The notes: generated by a model not told the origin, from the letters alone. DNA of 64,000 nucleotides from Clostridium sp. (GCA_023663705.1 JAMPGY010000015.1:1-64000); one strand, 5' to 3'; positions 25,209 to 35,690 are shown, numbered from the stretch's first letter. Translations and numbers: made by a program.

Positions 25209-28200
25209 TTATTTGCCGGTCTTCATGTTTTCCACCCATCGGCGTGCATTGACAAAGGCCTCCATCCAGGGCGTGATTTCGTCCTTGCGGCGATCGGCCG
25301 GATACCAGGCGTTCTGCCAGGGGAAGATGGCACGTTCCAGGTGAGGCATCATGGCCAGATGACGTCCGTCGGCACTGCAGATGCCGGCCACGCTGTAGTC
25401 GGATCCATTCGGATTGGCGGGATATTCGTCATAGCTGTATTTGGCAATCACGTTGTATTTGTCCTCAGGGTAGGGCAGAGAGAATTTGCCTTCGCCATGA
25501 GCAACCCAAATTCCAAGCTTGCATCCGCTCAGTGAACCGAACATCACACTGCGGTTCATTGGTATGGTGAGACCCACGTAGGATGACTCAAACTTGTGGG
25601 AGTCGTTGTGTAGCATATGGGCTTTCTGTTCGAAGTCCGGATTAATGAGATTCAGTTCCACCATCAGCTGACATCCGTTGCAGATGCCCAGCGAGAGTGT
25701 GTCTTTGCGGGCATAGAAGTTGTCAAGGGCAGCCTTGGCCTTCGGGTTGTAGAGGAACGCGCCAGCCCAACCTTTTGCCGAACCGAGCACATCGCTATTG
25801 GAGAATCCGCCGCAGAATACAATCATATTGATGTCTTCCAGTGTCTCCCGTCCGCTGATGAGGTCGGTCATCATCACGTCTTTCACGTCGAAGCCGGCCA
25901 GATAGAGCGAATAGGCCATCTCACGTTCGCCGTTGGTACCCTTCTCGCGGATGATGGCAGCTTTAATGCCGGAGGGTGTGCGGCGATCCGGATCCAACCC
26001 GTATTGAGCGAGCGTGCCGGTAAAGTCTGCGTTGAACACGGCTTCCAGCGGTTGCATCTTGTAGTTCTCGAAGCGTGCCTTGGCGCATCCGTTCATGCTC
26101 TGTTTGCGGTCGAGCAGGTAGGAGGTGCTGTACCAGACGTCACGCAGGTAGTCGATGCCGAACTGATAGTCTGCGCCGTCCTTGCTGACCAGGATGTGAC
26201 GTTCCTCACAGGGAGTGCCCAGCTTGATGTATCCTACACCGGCTTCTTCCATCATCTTCTTGAACTCGCTCTTGTGTTTGTCATCGATTTGCACCACCAC
26301 GCCGGGGTTTTCGGCAAAGAGGATCTTCACGATGTCGGTTTGTCCGAAACCGTCGAGATTGATTTCCATACCTCCATCCGTGTTGGCAAAACACATTTCC
26401 AGCAGAGCTGTGATGAGACCACCGGCCGATATGTCGTGACCGGCCAGGATGATTTTCCCATTCACCATTTCCTGAATCGTGTTGAAGGCATCGCGGAAGT
26501 ATTCCGGATTCTTACACGTGGGTACGTCCGAACCGATTTTGTTCAGCGACTGTGCAAAAGCGGAACCGCCCAGGCGCAATTCATCGAAACTGAAATCGAT
26601 GTGGTAGAATGTGGACTTCTGCCGGTTGACCATTACGGGCGAAACCACTTTCTTAACGTCGCTCACCTCGCCTCCGGCACTCACGATGACTGTTCCCGGA
26701 GAGATAATTTTCTCTCCGTCGGGATACTTCTGACTCATGGATAGCGAATCCTTTCCGGTGGGCACATTGATTTCCAATGCACAGCAGAAATCGGACAGAG
26801 CCTGCACGCCCTGATAGAGACGGGCGTCCTCTCCCTCCTGCGAGCGGCAGGGCCACATCCAGTTGGCCGACAGCGACACGCTGTCCAGTCCCTCGGTGAG
26901 TGGAGCCCACACGATGTTGGTCAACGATTCGGCCACAGAGAGCACCGAGCCGGCTGCAGGGTTGGCCAGGCCGGCTTGTGGCGCGTGTCCGATGGCAGTG
27001 GCTATACCGGCCTTTCCACGATAGTCCAGAGCCACCACGCCGCAGTCGCTGAGCGGGAGCTGTATCTCGCCCTGACATTGCTGTCGGGCCACCTTGCCCG
27101 TCACGGAGCGGTCCACCTTGTTGGTGAGCCAGTCTTTACAGGCCACAGCTTCCAGCTGAAGCACACGCTCTATGTATTCGTTGAGCTGCGTGGTGTCGTA
27201 GCTTACATTTTCGTAGGTGCGCACCACGGTCTTGTCTTTCATATATGTTTTGGGGCTGTGGCCGAACATCTGAGCCACATCCAGGTCGAACGGACGCACA
27301 CCGTCACCCTGCCGGAAAGCAAAGTGGGCGTCTCCTGTCGTCTCGCCCACCACATACATCGGGGCGCGTTCGCGTTCGGCAATCTTGCGTACGTGCTCAA
27401 TATGTTCCTCCTGTATGAGCAAGCCCATACGCTCCTGCGATTCGTTGGCTATGATTTCCTTCGACGACAAGGTTTGGTCGCCCACAGGCAGTTTGGTCAT
27501 ATCAATGAGACCACCGCACTCCTCCACCAACTCCGACAGACAGTTGACATGTCCTGCTGATCCATGGTCGTGGATAGACACTACGGGGTTGACATCCTCT
27601 TCACACAACGCACGCACCAGATTGTTGGCACGCTTCTGCATCTCCGGATTGGCACGTTGCACGGCATTCAGTTCGATGCCGGACGAATAACGTCCCGTGT
27701 CCACCGATGACACTGATCCTCCGCCCAGTCCGATGCGGTAGTTGTCTCCGCCGACGACCACTACTTTGTTGCCTTTCTGTGGCACGCCCTTCAGGCAGTC
27801 GCGTTTGGTGCCGTAGCCCACACCGCCGGCCAGCATGATTACTTTGTCGTAGCCATAGCGTTCTCCGTTCTCCTGATGCTCAAAGGTAAGCACGGATCCG
27901 GTGATCAGCGGTTGACCGAATTTGTTGCCGAAGTCCGATGCACCGTTGGAGGCTTTGATCAGGATCTGTTCGGGTGTTTGGTAGAGCCATTGGCGCACGG
28001 GCAGTATGTTTTCCCAGTCGCGCCCCTCGTCGGTGCGGGGATAGGAGGTCATATACACGGCTGTTCCGGCGATGGGCCAACTACCCACACCGCCTCCCAT
28101 ACGGTCGCGTATTTCGCCTCCCGTACCGGTGGATGCTCCGTTGAACGGTTCCACTGTGGTGGGGAAATTATGTGTTTCGGCCTTGATGGAGATCACCGAT

Positions 28201-28919
28201 TCGATGTCTTTGATGACAAAGTAGTCGGACGTAGAGTGGTCTTTCGGGGCGAATTGTTCCACTACGGGACCTTCGGCAAAGGCAACATTGTCTTTGTAGG
28301 CGGAGATGATCTTATGTGGATTTTCCTGTGTGGTCTTTTTAATCATCTGGAACAAGGAGGAGTCCATTTCCTTCCCGTCGATGATGAATGTGCCGCCGAA
28401 TATTTTGTGGCGGCAGTGTTCTGAGTTGATCTGGGCAAAGCCGAACACTTCCGAATCGGTGAGCTTGCGCCCCAACTGATCTTCCACCTGGTGGAGATAT
28501 TCGATTTCCTCAGGCGAGAGGGCAAGCCCTTCCTGTTCGTTATATTCTTCCAGATTTTCGATATATTGGATCTGTGCGGGCTGCAGGTTCACGGTGAAGA
28601 TTTCCTGATCCAGCCCTTTGTATAGGCGTTGTAGCATGGGGTCGTATTCAGCTCCCTCGTTTTCCACGGGGAAATACTCCTCGATACGACAAATGCCGCT
28701 AAGACTCATGTTTTGCGTGATCTCAACGGCATTTGTGCTCCAGGGGGTAATCATTTCCCGGCGGGGGCCGACAAAGCAACCGGACAGACTGCTTTCGTCC
28801 GCTACTGTGGCCTCACCATAGAGCCAGCACAATTTTTCGATCTCTTCATGGTCCAGCACATGGTCGGCTTGTGTGGCGATGACACTTTGAACTGGCGTTC
28901 TAAAAAAGAAAATAGACAT
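25209..28919 (-). CDS. purL: phosphoribosylformylglycinamidine synthase (single-chain PurL)
   Basis: 1236 residues from ATG 28917-28919 (MSIFFFRTPVQSVIATQ), the start expected for the Bacteroidales enzyme; the frame is open 64 codons further up but crosses the promoter. It makes FGAM from FGAR, glutamine and ATP in purine synthesis. The large single-chain form has a FGAM synthase core (HCRHKIFGG, KAETHNFPTTVEPFNGA) and a C-terminal glutamine amidotransferase with its Cys near residue 1080 (SLGICNGCQLM) and the His in the ARHLAMMPHLERAIF-like tail (DGRHLAMMPHLER). A -7 box lies 42 nt upstream. Confidence 0.97.
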   Translation of the reverse strand: MSIFFFRTPVQSVIATQADHVLDHEEIEKLCWLYGEATVADESSLSGCFVGPRREMITPWSTNAVEITQNMSLSGICRIEEYFPVENEGAEYDPMLQRLYKGLDQEIFTVNLQPAQIQYIENLEEYNEQEGLALSPEEIEYLHQVEDQLGRKLTDSEVFGFAQINSEHCRHKIFGGTFIIDGKEMDSSLFQMIKKTTQENPHKIISAYKDNVAFAEGPVVEQFAPKDHSTSDYFVIKDIESVISIKAETHNFPTTVEPFNGASTGTGGEIRDRMGGGVGSWPIAGTAVYMTSYPRTDEGRDWENILPVRQWLYQTPEQILIKASNGASDFGNKFGQPLITGSVLTFEHQENGERYGYDKVIMLAGGVGYGTKRDCLKGVPQKGNKVVVVGGDNYRIGLGGGSVSSVDTGRYSSGIELNAVQRANPEMQKRANNLVRALCEEDVNPVVSIHDHGSAGHVNCLSELVEECGGLIDMTKLPVGDQTLSSKEIIANESQERMGLLIQEEHIEHVRKIAERERAPMYVVGETTGDAHFAFRQGDGVRPFDLDVAQMFGHSPKTYMKDKTVVRTYENVSYDTTQLNEYIERVLQLEAVACKDWLTNKVDRSVTGKVARQQCQGEIQLPLSDCGVVALDYRGKAGIATAIGHAPQAGLANPAAGSVLSVAESLTNIVWAPLTEGLDSVSLSANWMWPCRSQEGEDARLYQGVQALSDFCCALEINVPTGKDSLSMSQKYPDGEKIISPGTVIVSAGGEVSDVKKVVSPVMVNRQKSTFYHIDFSFDELRLGGSAFAQSLNKIGSDVPTCKNPEYFRDAFNTIQEMVNGKIILAGHDISAGGLITALLEMCFANTDGGMEINLDGFGQTDIVKILFAENPGVVVQIDDKHKSEFKKMMEEAGVGYIKLGTPCEERHILVSKDGADYQFGIDYLRDVWYSTSYLLDRKQSMNGCAKARFENYKMQPLEAVFNADFTGTLAQYGLDPDRRTPSGIKAAIIREKGTNGEREMAYSLYLAGFDVKDVMMTDLISGRETLEDINMIVFCGGFSNSDVLGSAKGWAGAFLYNPKAKAALDNFYARKDTLSLGICNGCQLMVELNLINPDFEQKAHMLHNDSHKFESSYVGLTIPMNRSVMFGSLSGCKLGIWVAHGEGKFSLPYPEDKYNVIAKYSYDEYPANPNGSDYSVAGICSADGRHLAMMPHLERAIFPWQNAWYPADRRKDEITPWMEAFVNARRWVENMKTGK

Positions 28920-28960
28920 AAACTTAAGTAAACGTGATGTTAATACTTTGACTTTGACAA

Positions 28961-28968
28961 CAAAGGTA
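28961..28968 (-). promoter_or_regulatory. -7 box of purL
   Basis: Minus-strand TACCTTTG, consensus Bacteroides -7, about 42 nt before the preferred purL ATG. It supports the start at 28919 over the longer frame. Confidence 0.6.
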
Positions 28969-29316
28969 AGCAATCTACGGCGAAATACAGATAAAATACC
29001 GGCGAAAAATAGAAAAAGTTTAAGTAAAGTTTGCGAATTGAGTCCGCAGGATATAAAATATACGCTGAATCTATTGTTAAGCAAATTTATATATGTACCT
29101 TTGTGTTGCATTTTAGTTAAACTTTCCGTATAGATAAGAATCTTTCTTAAAACTATATTTACTCAATTTGGTTAGTATTGAATAGGGTATAGCAGAACAT
29201 GAAAGAGGATGATGTACATGGTTGGTATCGTTGAAAGACGGAGCTGCGGGAATACAGTACGACAGGACTAAGTAAAATGAATTTTATGAATAACGTTATA
29301 GATTAAGTAATTTAAG
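28969..29316 (+). promoter_or_regulatory. intergenic region with promoter of the lipoprotein/DUF5723 pair
   Basis: About 350 nt without a gene. Plus-strand TACCTTTG at 29096-29103 with a TTG about 22 nt upstream (near 29073) is a good promoter; it would give the next gene a 5' leader of about 205 nt, longer than usual here. No known riboswitch was recognised in the leader. Confidence 0.5.
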
Positions 29317-31167
29317 ATGAAGGCAAGATTAGAAACAATGCGGTGGGCATGTATGTGTCTGCTGGTCACCGGGACGATGGTATCTTGTGTGGACGATGAG
29401 TATGACCTGTCGAAGGACATAGACATGACCGTAACCGTGGGTGGATCCAATCTGGTGATTCCCGCCAGCAGTACGGAACCGATCACATTGAAAAAGATTT
29501 TTGATTTGGACGAGAATGATGATCAGGCATTGAAGACAGCTAAAGCAGGCAATAGCCTCGGATTGAATGAAGGAGACTATTATCTTTACGAGGAAAGCGG
29601 TGAGGACGGTACGCGTTCGACCATCGATGTAGATCGGGTGACCGTGGATTTTGATGAGATGGTGGCTGACGAGATGCGTCTGGAGTTTCCCAAGGTGTTT
29701 GCCAATGGATTGGAATCTGTGGATCAGGTTATCAATCTGTCCACGAGATTCAATCTGAACCAGGACGAGGTGACCGGACAATTGCGCGAGCTGGATTGGC
29801 TGCGTGTGGATGCTCCGGTGGAATTGACTCTGCAGTTCAATCCTCAGGGATCCAATGTGAGCCGGTTGAGTGTGAAGGAAGGGTTCAGAATCACGTTCCC
29901 GAGTTATGTGACACTGGAGACAGAGGCGCGCGGATGGCGTATTGATGAGCAGCATCCCAATGTGGTGGTAGCTACGGAGGATATCCTTTGCAACCGTAAT
30001 GGCGGAGCCTATCTGGAGGTACAAATCACCAAGATGGATTTCATGCATCCTGATTATCCGGCGGAACAACGGTTGCATCCGGGAGTTCCGGTTGCCGGCA
30101 CCGACACCTATGAGGACGGATATATTCACATGGTGATGCAGTTGTATTCGGATGGGTATATGTCGTTGTCCAAGTCGGACTTCCCCGCCAGCGAGGAATT
30201 GGTGAAAGTGGATATGCAAGTGGTTGCACACATGGGCGAGGTGGAAGTTGTGTCGGTTGTCGGTATCGTCGATCCGGATTTTCATGTGACCGTAGAGCCT
30301 GTGGACTTTATTGATGTGCCCGATTTTCTGGATGATCCCGAGACCAATATCGATTTGGCCGATCCGCGTATATTCCTGACAATAACCAACGAGTCGCCGA
30401 TTGGCATGAATGTGCATGCGGTGTTGAAACCTTTGGATGAGGATGGCCGTGTGATGACCGACATACACGGGAATTCGGCGGAAGTGCGTATCTCGGCTTC
30501 CGATAACGACCGGAATGCCCTTGTCGTAAGGCAAGGAACGACCCGTTTCGAATTGTCGGTCACTGGCACGCAGACAGATCCCGGTGCCACACCCGTCAAG
30601 GTGGAGAATCTCAGCAAACTGATTGCTCGTGTGCCGGCCCGCATCGCAGTGGAAGAAGTGAAGCCCAATGCTTTGCAGGAGATGTTCGAACTTTATCTGA
30701 ACCGTAAGTACAGAGTGAATACGGATTATGAAATCATGGCACCGATAGCTTTCGGGCGCGACCTGAATTTTGTGTACCGCGATACGCTCGACGGATGGCA
30801 GGAAGATCTGGAGGATTTCGAACTCTCGCAGGTGGAAGTGGAGCTGACAGCTCACAATCAGATCCCCATGCAGATGGAATTGGAGGCTGTGGCTCTGGAT
30901 GCGGAAGGCAATCCCTTGTCTGACGTGACGGTGACAACGACGGGAAACATTCCTGCCAGTGACGGAGTGACGGTTGAAACGGGTACGCTCAAACTTTCGA
31001 TAGATGCTTCCCATGGAACCATCAGGAACCTGGATGGTCTGCAACTGCTGGTGAGAGGTGTCTCTACCGAGCAGTCGGCCGGGAAGAGGTTGAACGATAG
31101 GCAGACGTTGCAGTTCACCGGAGTGAAACTACATATCAAGGACGGCATTACATTGGATTTGAACTAA
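29317..31167 (+). CDS. putative lipoprotein with beta-rich repeats, partner of DUF5723
   Basis: 616 residues. Signal peptide with lipobox VTGTMVSC and lipidated Cys24, then an acidic stretch (VDDEYDLSKDID). The remainder is beta-rich and reads as several immunoglobulin-like or YdgA-like segments (PIGMNVHAVLKPLDEDG, QIPMQMELEAVALDAEGNPL). No catalytic motif was found. Presumably exported and anchored to the outer membrane. It precedes an outer-membrane-type DUF5723 protein by some 20-50 nt, so the two probably form one envelope complex. Function unknown. Confidence 0.7.
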   Translation: MKARLETMRWACMCLLVTGTMVSCVDDEYDLSKDIDMTVTVGGSNLVIPASSTEPITLKKIFDLDENDDQALKTAKAGNSLGLNEGDYYLYEESGEDGTRSTIDVDRVTVDFDEMVADEMRLEFPKVFANGLESVDQVINLSTRFNLNQDEVTGQLRELDWLRVDAPVELTLQFNPQGSNVSRLSVKEGFRITFPSYVTLETEARGWRIDEQHPNVVVATEDILCNRNGGAYLEVQITKMDFMHPDYPAEQRLHPGVPVAGTDTYEDGYIHMVMQLYSDGYMSLSKSDFPASEELVKVDMQVVAHMGEVEVVSVVGIVDPDFHVTVEPVDFIDVPDFLDDPETNIDLADPRIFLTITNESPIGMNVHAVLKPLDEDGRVMTDIHGNSAEVRISASDNDRNALVVRQGTTRFELSVTGTQTDPGATPVKVENLSKLIARVPARIAVEEVKPNALQEMFELYLNRKYRVNTDYEIMAPIAFGRDLNFVYRDTLDGWQEDLEDFELSQVEVELTAHNQIPMQMELEAVALDAEGNPLSDVTVTTTGNIPASDGVTVETGTLKLSIDASHGTIRNLDGLQLLVRGVSTEQSAGKRLNDRQTLQFTGVKLHIKDGITLDLN

Positions 31168-31214
31168 AAACGGCGATGGCGTAATTATTGATATTAATCA
31201 TGAATATATTAGAT

Positions 31215-32651
31215 ATGAAACGTATAACATCCTATATTTGGGGCGCGGCTCTGAGCGCCACAGCCCTGGTGCCTGTTGCGGCACAGAACGCACTCCGTTC
31301 GTCTTATTTTTTGGAGGGTAGCTATTACCGTCATCAACTGAACCCTGCATTTGCTCCCGAACGCAATTATTTCAGTTTTCCGGTTTTGGGAAATATGAAT
31401 GTTGGTCTGCAGGGAACGGTGGGAGTGTCTGATTTCATCCACCGCACTCCTGACGGACAACTGACCACATTCATGAACAAGAGTGTGGATGCCGGTGATT
31501 TCCTGGATGGATTGAAAGAGCGCAACCGCATCAATGCGCTGTTGGATCTGACCATCTTCTCGGCCGGATTCCGTGCTTTCGGTGGCTACAACACGGTTGA
31601 TCTGGGTTTCCGTTCGGCCACTCGTCTCAATCTGCCGAAGGATTTGTTTGCCTTTATGAAGGAAGGTATGTCTTCGGCCAACACCGTGTATGAGTTTGAC
31701 AATCTGGCTATGAGCACCACCAACTATGTGGAACTGGCTTTGGGCCATTCTCATCGTATCAACGAAGACTGGACGGTGGGCGGTAAGTTGAAATTGCTGT
31801 TCGGTTTAGCCAAAGCGGACATGAAGATCAATCGCATGAAAATGGTGCTCTCGGAGGATAAGTGGAGTATCGAGGGAGATGGAGAGATGAACGCGGCTAT
31901 ATGCGGACTGTCGATTCCCAGCAAGTCGGAAGCGGGTACTTCCTACGATACACCGGATGAGGCGGATGAGATTGATTGGGACAACATTGAATTCGATACA
32001 CCCGGATTGGGCGGTTTCGGACTGGCTTTGGATTTGGGAGCCACCTGGAAGGTGCGTGATGACTTGGAGGTGTCTGCCGCCATTCTTGATTTCGGTTTCA
32101 TGAATTGGAAAAACAATATACGTGCCCGTATGGGAATGGAACCTTGGAGTTTCGATGGATTCCACGACATTGCCGTAAATCCGGATGAAGGAGATACAGG
32201 CCGGGATTTGGAGGATCAGTTGGAGGACTTGGGAGACGACCTGGAGAATTGTATGAACTTCCGCAAGGACGGTCAGGGAGGCAGTCGTTCAGCCATGTTG
32301 GGGGCCACGCTCAATCTGGGCGCTCTCTACACGTTGCCCTACTACGACAGGCTGAAGTTCGGTTTCCTCTCTTCCACTCGTATCAATGGTCCCTATTCGT
32401 GGTCGGAAGGTCGTTTCTCGGCCAACATCGCACCGGTGAAATGTTTCGATGCCAGCATCAACTATGCCGTATCTTCGTTCGGTTCTTCATTGGGATGGTT
32501 GCTCAACGTGCATACGCGCGGTTTCAACTTCTTCATCGGATCCGATCATCAGTTCTTCAAGGTGACGCCTCAGTTCATTCCCGTTCACCACTTGAACACC
32601 AATTTCAGCATGGGCATCAATTTTCCCTTAGGAGCCCGTAAGGCTCTGTAG
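31215..32651 (+). CDS. DUF5723 family outer-membrane protein
   Basis: About 479 residues from MKRITSYIWGAALSATALVPVAAQ, a clean signal peptide; in-frame starts at 31200 (ATG) and 31188 (TTG) add only a few residues. The mature part opens with LRSSYFLEGSYYRHQLNPAF and continues with alternating strands (GFGLALDLGATWKV, YYDRLKFGFLSSTRI), ending in a Leu-rich last strand, as expected for a barrel. DUF5723 is a Bacteroidota family of unknown role. A strong terminator follows. Confidence 0.8.
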   Translation: MKRITSYIWGAALSATALVPVAAQNALRSSYFLEGSYYRHQLNPAFAPERNYFSFPVLGNMNVGLQGTVGVSDFIHRTPDGQLTTFMNKSVDAGDFLDGLKERNRINALLDLTIFSAGFRAFGGYNTVDLGFRSATRLNLPKDLFAFMKEGMSSANTVYEFDNLAMSTTNYVELALGHSHRINEDWTVGGKLKLLFGLAKADMKINRMKMVLSEDKWSIEGDGEMNAAICGLSIPSKSEAGTSYDTPDEADEIDWDNIEFDTPGLGGFGLALDLGATWKVRDDLEVSAAILDFGFMNWKNNIRARMGMEPWSFDGFHDIAVNPDEGDTGRDLEDQLEDLGDDLENCMNFRKDGQGGSRSAMLGATLNLGALYTLPYYDRLKFGFLSSTRINGPYSWSEGRFSANIAPVKCFDASINYAVSSFGSSLGWLLNVHTRGFNFFIGSDHQFFKVTPQFIPVHHLNTNFSMGINFPLGARKAL

Positions 32652-32664
32652 GGAAAGGGCATAA

Positions 32665-32697
32665 GTCGGAGGATTTTGTTTCCTCCGGCTTTTTTTA
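32665..32697 (+). terminator. terminator after DUF5723 gene
   Basis: GTCGGAGGA (32665-32673) pairs with TCCTCCGGC (32681-32689, one G-T pair) and is followed by a run of T residues. Confidence 0.8.
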
Positions 32698-32783
32698 ATG
32701 TCCACAGTCGGATCGAGTCAATTCCCGGTGGAATTCCGCATGATTTGCAATGAATTGCCGGATGGCGATAAACATACAGCATA

Positions 32784-33467
32784 ATGAATAAAGTTAAGGA
32801 TGTGGTATCTTACTATGATACCATTGCGGCTGAATACGATGACAGTCGTTTTGGCAATAGTTACGGCCGCTTTATAGATGCCGAGGAGAGACGTGTTTTG
32901 GATGGGATCATCGGAGAGAGGCAGGGCAGACAGATCTTGGAGATAGCATGTGGTACGGGGCGTCTGACCGGCTATGCCACCCACGCACTGGATGCCAGTC
33001 GGGAGATGATGTCCTTTGCGCGCAGAAAACATCCTGACGTGCATTTTGTCTGGGCATCGGCAACGGACACAGGCTTTCCGGAGGAAACATTTGACACGGT
33101 ATACGCTTTTCACCTGCTCATGCATCTGGACATGGAGACTATACGGCAGCTTACAGACGAGGTCTGCCGTATACTGAAGCCTGGAGGATGTTTCATTGCA
33201 GACATCCCGTCGGCAAAGCGTAGGCGGCTGACAGGACACAGGCAGGCATCGTGGCACGGTGCTACAGCATTGACCGTGGAGGATGTGCAGGAGATGGTCT
33301 CGGAACGGTTTATGCTTCGTCGCAGTTTTGGCATCATGATGTTGCCGGTTCATCGGCTGCCCCGGTCGGTTCGTCGCGTTCTGCTTCGTCTTGACTATGC
33401 TTTGGCCAATGGATGGTTCAAGCATTATAGTTCATACATCGTGTGTGAACTGATGAAGAATAAATAG
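32784..33467 (+). CDS. class I SAM-dependent methyltransferase
   Basis: 227 residues. Motif I ILEIACGTGRLTGYA (51-65) binds SAM; LDASREMMSFARRKHPD and the post-motif FDTVYAFHLLMHL and ILKPGG blocks follow in order. It resembles UbiE/Methyltransf_11 proteins; the substrate is not evident. Ten nt before the VanW gene, so probably co-transcribed. Confidence 0.85.
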   Translation: MNKVKDVVSYYDTIAAEYDDSRFGNSYGRFIDAEERRVLDGIIGERQGRQILEIACGTGRLTGYATHALDASREMMSFARRKHPDVHFVWASATDTGFPEETFDTVYAFHLLMHLDMETIRQLTDEVCRILKPGGCFIADIPSAKRRRLTGHRQASWHGATALTVEDVQEMVSERFMLRRSFGIMMLPVHRLPRSVRRVLLRLDYALANGWFKHYSSYIVCELMKNK

Positions 33468-33477
33468 ACTCGTCTGT

Positions 33478-34308
33478 ATGAAGAGAAAGAAACTGTTCTG
33501 CGAACTTTGTCCGGCGGCATACCTCATCTCCCGATGGAAAGAGATCGGAAAGCGGCATATCCGAAACGGGCTGAGCGGAGAACTTTATTCCGACTTCCGT
33601 CTGCATGAAAGACTTCCTGTGGTCGTTTTCGCTCACAGGAACCATCTCATCAAACGTGGAAAGGACATAGATCCGCAGTTGCAATTGAACAAGGCGCATA
33701 ACATCAGGTTGGCGTGCAGCAGGCTCAACGGTCTTGTCGTCCGTCCCGGAGAATCCTTTTCCTTTTGGAGATATGTGGGCAGAACCTCGCGTGCCAATGG
33801 CTTCAGGGAGGGGCGTGTCATAGTGAACGGCCGCCTTGTATCCGGTGTCGGGGGAGGGCTTTGCAATCTGGCCAACACCATCCATTTGCTTGTCATGCAC
33901 AGCCCGATGACGATCACCGAACTGCACCATCATTCAGATGCTCTGGCACCAGATCCGGAGGGACGACGGATACCCTACAGCGCAGGAACATCAGTCAATT
34001 ACAATTATATAGATTTTCGTTTTCGCAACGACACGGATCGGCCGGTGCAACTCTGCACATGGTGTGAAGAAGATCTTCTGTGTGCGGAACTGCGCACTAC
34101 GGAGGAATATTCCCATACCTATGCCATAGTGGAGGAAGGTCATCACTTCCACCGGGAGGCCGATGGTGAGATTTATCGTATATCCAAGATATACCGCGAC
34201 ACATTCTGCCGCGAGACGGGTGAGCGGACGGATCGGGAGTTGAAATGGGACAACCGTTCGAGGGTTATGTTCGACCATAGTCTGATACCTCCGGAACTTA
34301 TTCGTTGA
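33478..34308 (+). CDS. VanW family protein
   Basis: 276 residues. The VanW core is clear: NLRLACSRLNG-like stretch, RPGESFSFWRYVGRTS (about 90-105), GVGGGLCNLANTIHLL (about 122-137) and the later NYNYIDFRFRN strand. The family takes its name from vancomycin-resistance clusters but is widespread without them, with no established activity. There are no other van genes nearby, so this is not evidence of glycopeptide resistance. No signal peptide. Confidence 0.85.
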   Translation: MKRKKLFCELCPAAYLISRWKEIGKRHIRNGLSGELYSDFRLHERLPVVVFAHRNHLIKRGKDIDPQLQLNKAHNIRLACSRLNGLVVRPGESFSFWRYVGRTSRANGFREGRVIVNGRLVSGVGGGLCNLANTIHLLVMHSPMTITELHHHSDALAPDPEGRRIPYSAGTSVNYNYIDFRFRNDTDRPVQLCTWCEEDLLCAELRTTEEYSHTYAIVEEGHHFHREADGEIYRISKIYRDTFCRETGERTDRELKWDNRSRVMFDHSLIPPELIR

Positions 34309-34341
34309 GCCCCCTTTCCCGGAAATGGCGTAAGGTATAGA

Positions 34342-34374
34342 CCGGTGGCAGTCGTGTGGGAGGACTGCCACCGG
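34342..34374. terminator. terminator between convergent genes
   Basis: CCGGTGGCAGTC (34342-34353) pairs perfectly with GACTGCCACCGG (34363-34374), followed on the plus strand by CTTGTCTTT. Serves the methyltransferase/VanW unit and probably the opposing anti-sigma transcript. Confidence 0.8.
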
Positions 34375-34407
34375 CTTGTCTTTATGTGACGGACATGGCA
34401 TTGGTTT

Positions 34408-35652
34408 CTACAGTCCTCCGTCCAGCATCCAGATGCCCTGGTTGTTGTCTCGTCTTAGGGCGATGTGTCTTTCGCGGGTATTCCCGTCGGGATGTGTCAG
34501 ACGGAAGAAGACGTACACGCCGGGGTAGTTAGGTAGGGATCTCGGTTGGCTGAACGATGAGACAGTGCAACCGTCGAACGTGTTCATGATCCGGTCGAGA
34601 TTGGGCCGGTAGAAGTATAGGGCTTCGGCGGCCTGTTCGGGCTGGTGGTGAATCAGTGCGTTCAGTATGCGTTCGGCCGCCTGTGTGGCGGTTTCTTTCT
34701 GCAGTGCGCGGGCGCGCTTCTTGTCCACAGAGGGTCCTTCGGCTTCCAGTCGTGCGACCACTTGTCGGGGAACATGCAGGATGTCCTCCTTGGTCAGGGC
34801 CACATTGTAGCGGCATTCCGTACTGCGCAGTACGAGCATCATCTTGCCCTTGTGCTCTTTCCACACCCGCATACTCAGCAGCAGGTTGGTTGTGCGGGAG
34901 AAAACGTTCTCGATGCGGTGACGCACATCTTTTCCTTTCAGATCCCTGATGATGCCTTCGGAGGTTATGATGACAGTGGAGTCTGTTTCTTCCATGCTTG
35001 TCTGTTTGTTGTCGGAATGTTCGATAAATACTGTTTGCCGATTAAACAGGTTGTCGGGGTGTAGCCATCCGTCCAGAAAGCCCACATTCTTGTTGCTACT
35101 CACAGTGAGACTGTTGTCCATCCATAGGAATTGTTTGTTCCCGTCGAATAAGGCCGTGCGTCCGCTCTCTTTCTCCATGCGCCAGAACAAGGAGTCGTCC
35201 TGATGCATGACGCTCAGACGCATCCTCATGAACGGCATTGTGGCATCCAGGGTACCGAATCCTTCGTAGGGCGAACTGCGGATGTCAAAGTCCACCACGT
35301 AGTTGCCCACGTTGGATAGCTGACGGGCGGCGTTCGAGAGGAATTCGTTTCGGGTTGTCTCCGCATAGGTGGATGTGGAGAATAGGTTACTTAGCCCGGT
35401 CATCACTCCGCACAGGAAGACGAACAAGACTGCGGCGGCCGACGTGAGACGACGGAGGACGGGGGAGTGTCGCACCTTGTTCCGCAGGGGAAATGAAATT
35501 TGCATGCGTTCGGCAGTGGCAAGCATTTCACGGGCATACCGCTCGCACTCCGGGCAGTGTTTCATGTGTTCTCGACATTCGGGAGAGAACCGGACATCCT
35601 GTCCGGTGCCAAACTCATCGATAATGGCGTTTTTGAATTCTTCACAGGTCAT
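34408..35652 (-). CDS. zinc-type anti-sigma factor with periplasmic LolA/MucB-like domain
   Basis: 414 residues. The N-terminal cytoplasmic part carries a ZAS motif His29-x3-Cys33-x2-Cys36. One membrane helix (about 70-90) is followed by a large beta-rich outer part (NYVVDFDIRSSPYEGFGTLDA...) resembling LolA/MucB or DUF2092 domains, which sense lipids or lipoproteins in other systems. It follows the ECF sigma gene by 38 nt and presumably holds that sigma at the membrane until a signal is received. Confidence 0.78.
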   Translation of the reverse strand: MTCEEFKNAIIDEFGTGQDVRFSPECREHMKHCPECERYAREMLATAERMQISFPLRNKVRHSPVLRRLTSAAAVLFVFLCGVMTGLSNLFSTSTYAETTRNEFLSNAARQLSNVGNYVVDFDIRSSPYEGFGTLDATMPFMRMRLSVMHQDDSLFWRMEKESGRTALFDGNKQFLWMDNSLTVSSNKNVGFLDGWLHPDNLFNRQTVFIEHSDNKQTSMEETDSTVIITSEGIIRDLKGKDVRHRIENVFSRTTNLLLSMRVWKEHKGKMMLVLRSTECRYNVALTKEDILHVPRQVVARLEAEGPSVDKKRARALQKETATQAAERILNALIHHQPEQAAEALYFYRPNLDRIMNTFDGCTVSSFSQPRSLPNYPGVYVFFRLTHPDGNTRERHIALRRDNNQGIWMLDGGL

Positions 35653-35690
35653 GATAATACATATATTTAAGGTGAGTGAATAAATATCGG

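Noticed and set aside
33478-34308. Vancomycin-resistance cluster suggested by VanW
   Set aside because: No vanH, vanA/B, vanX or regulator genes are nearby; VanW proteins are widespread outside resistance clusters.
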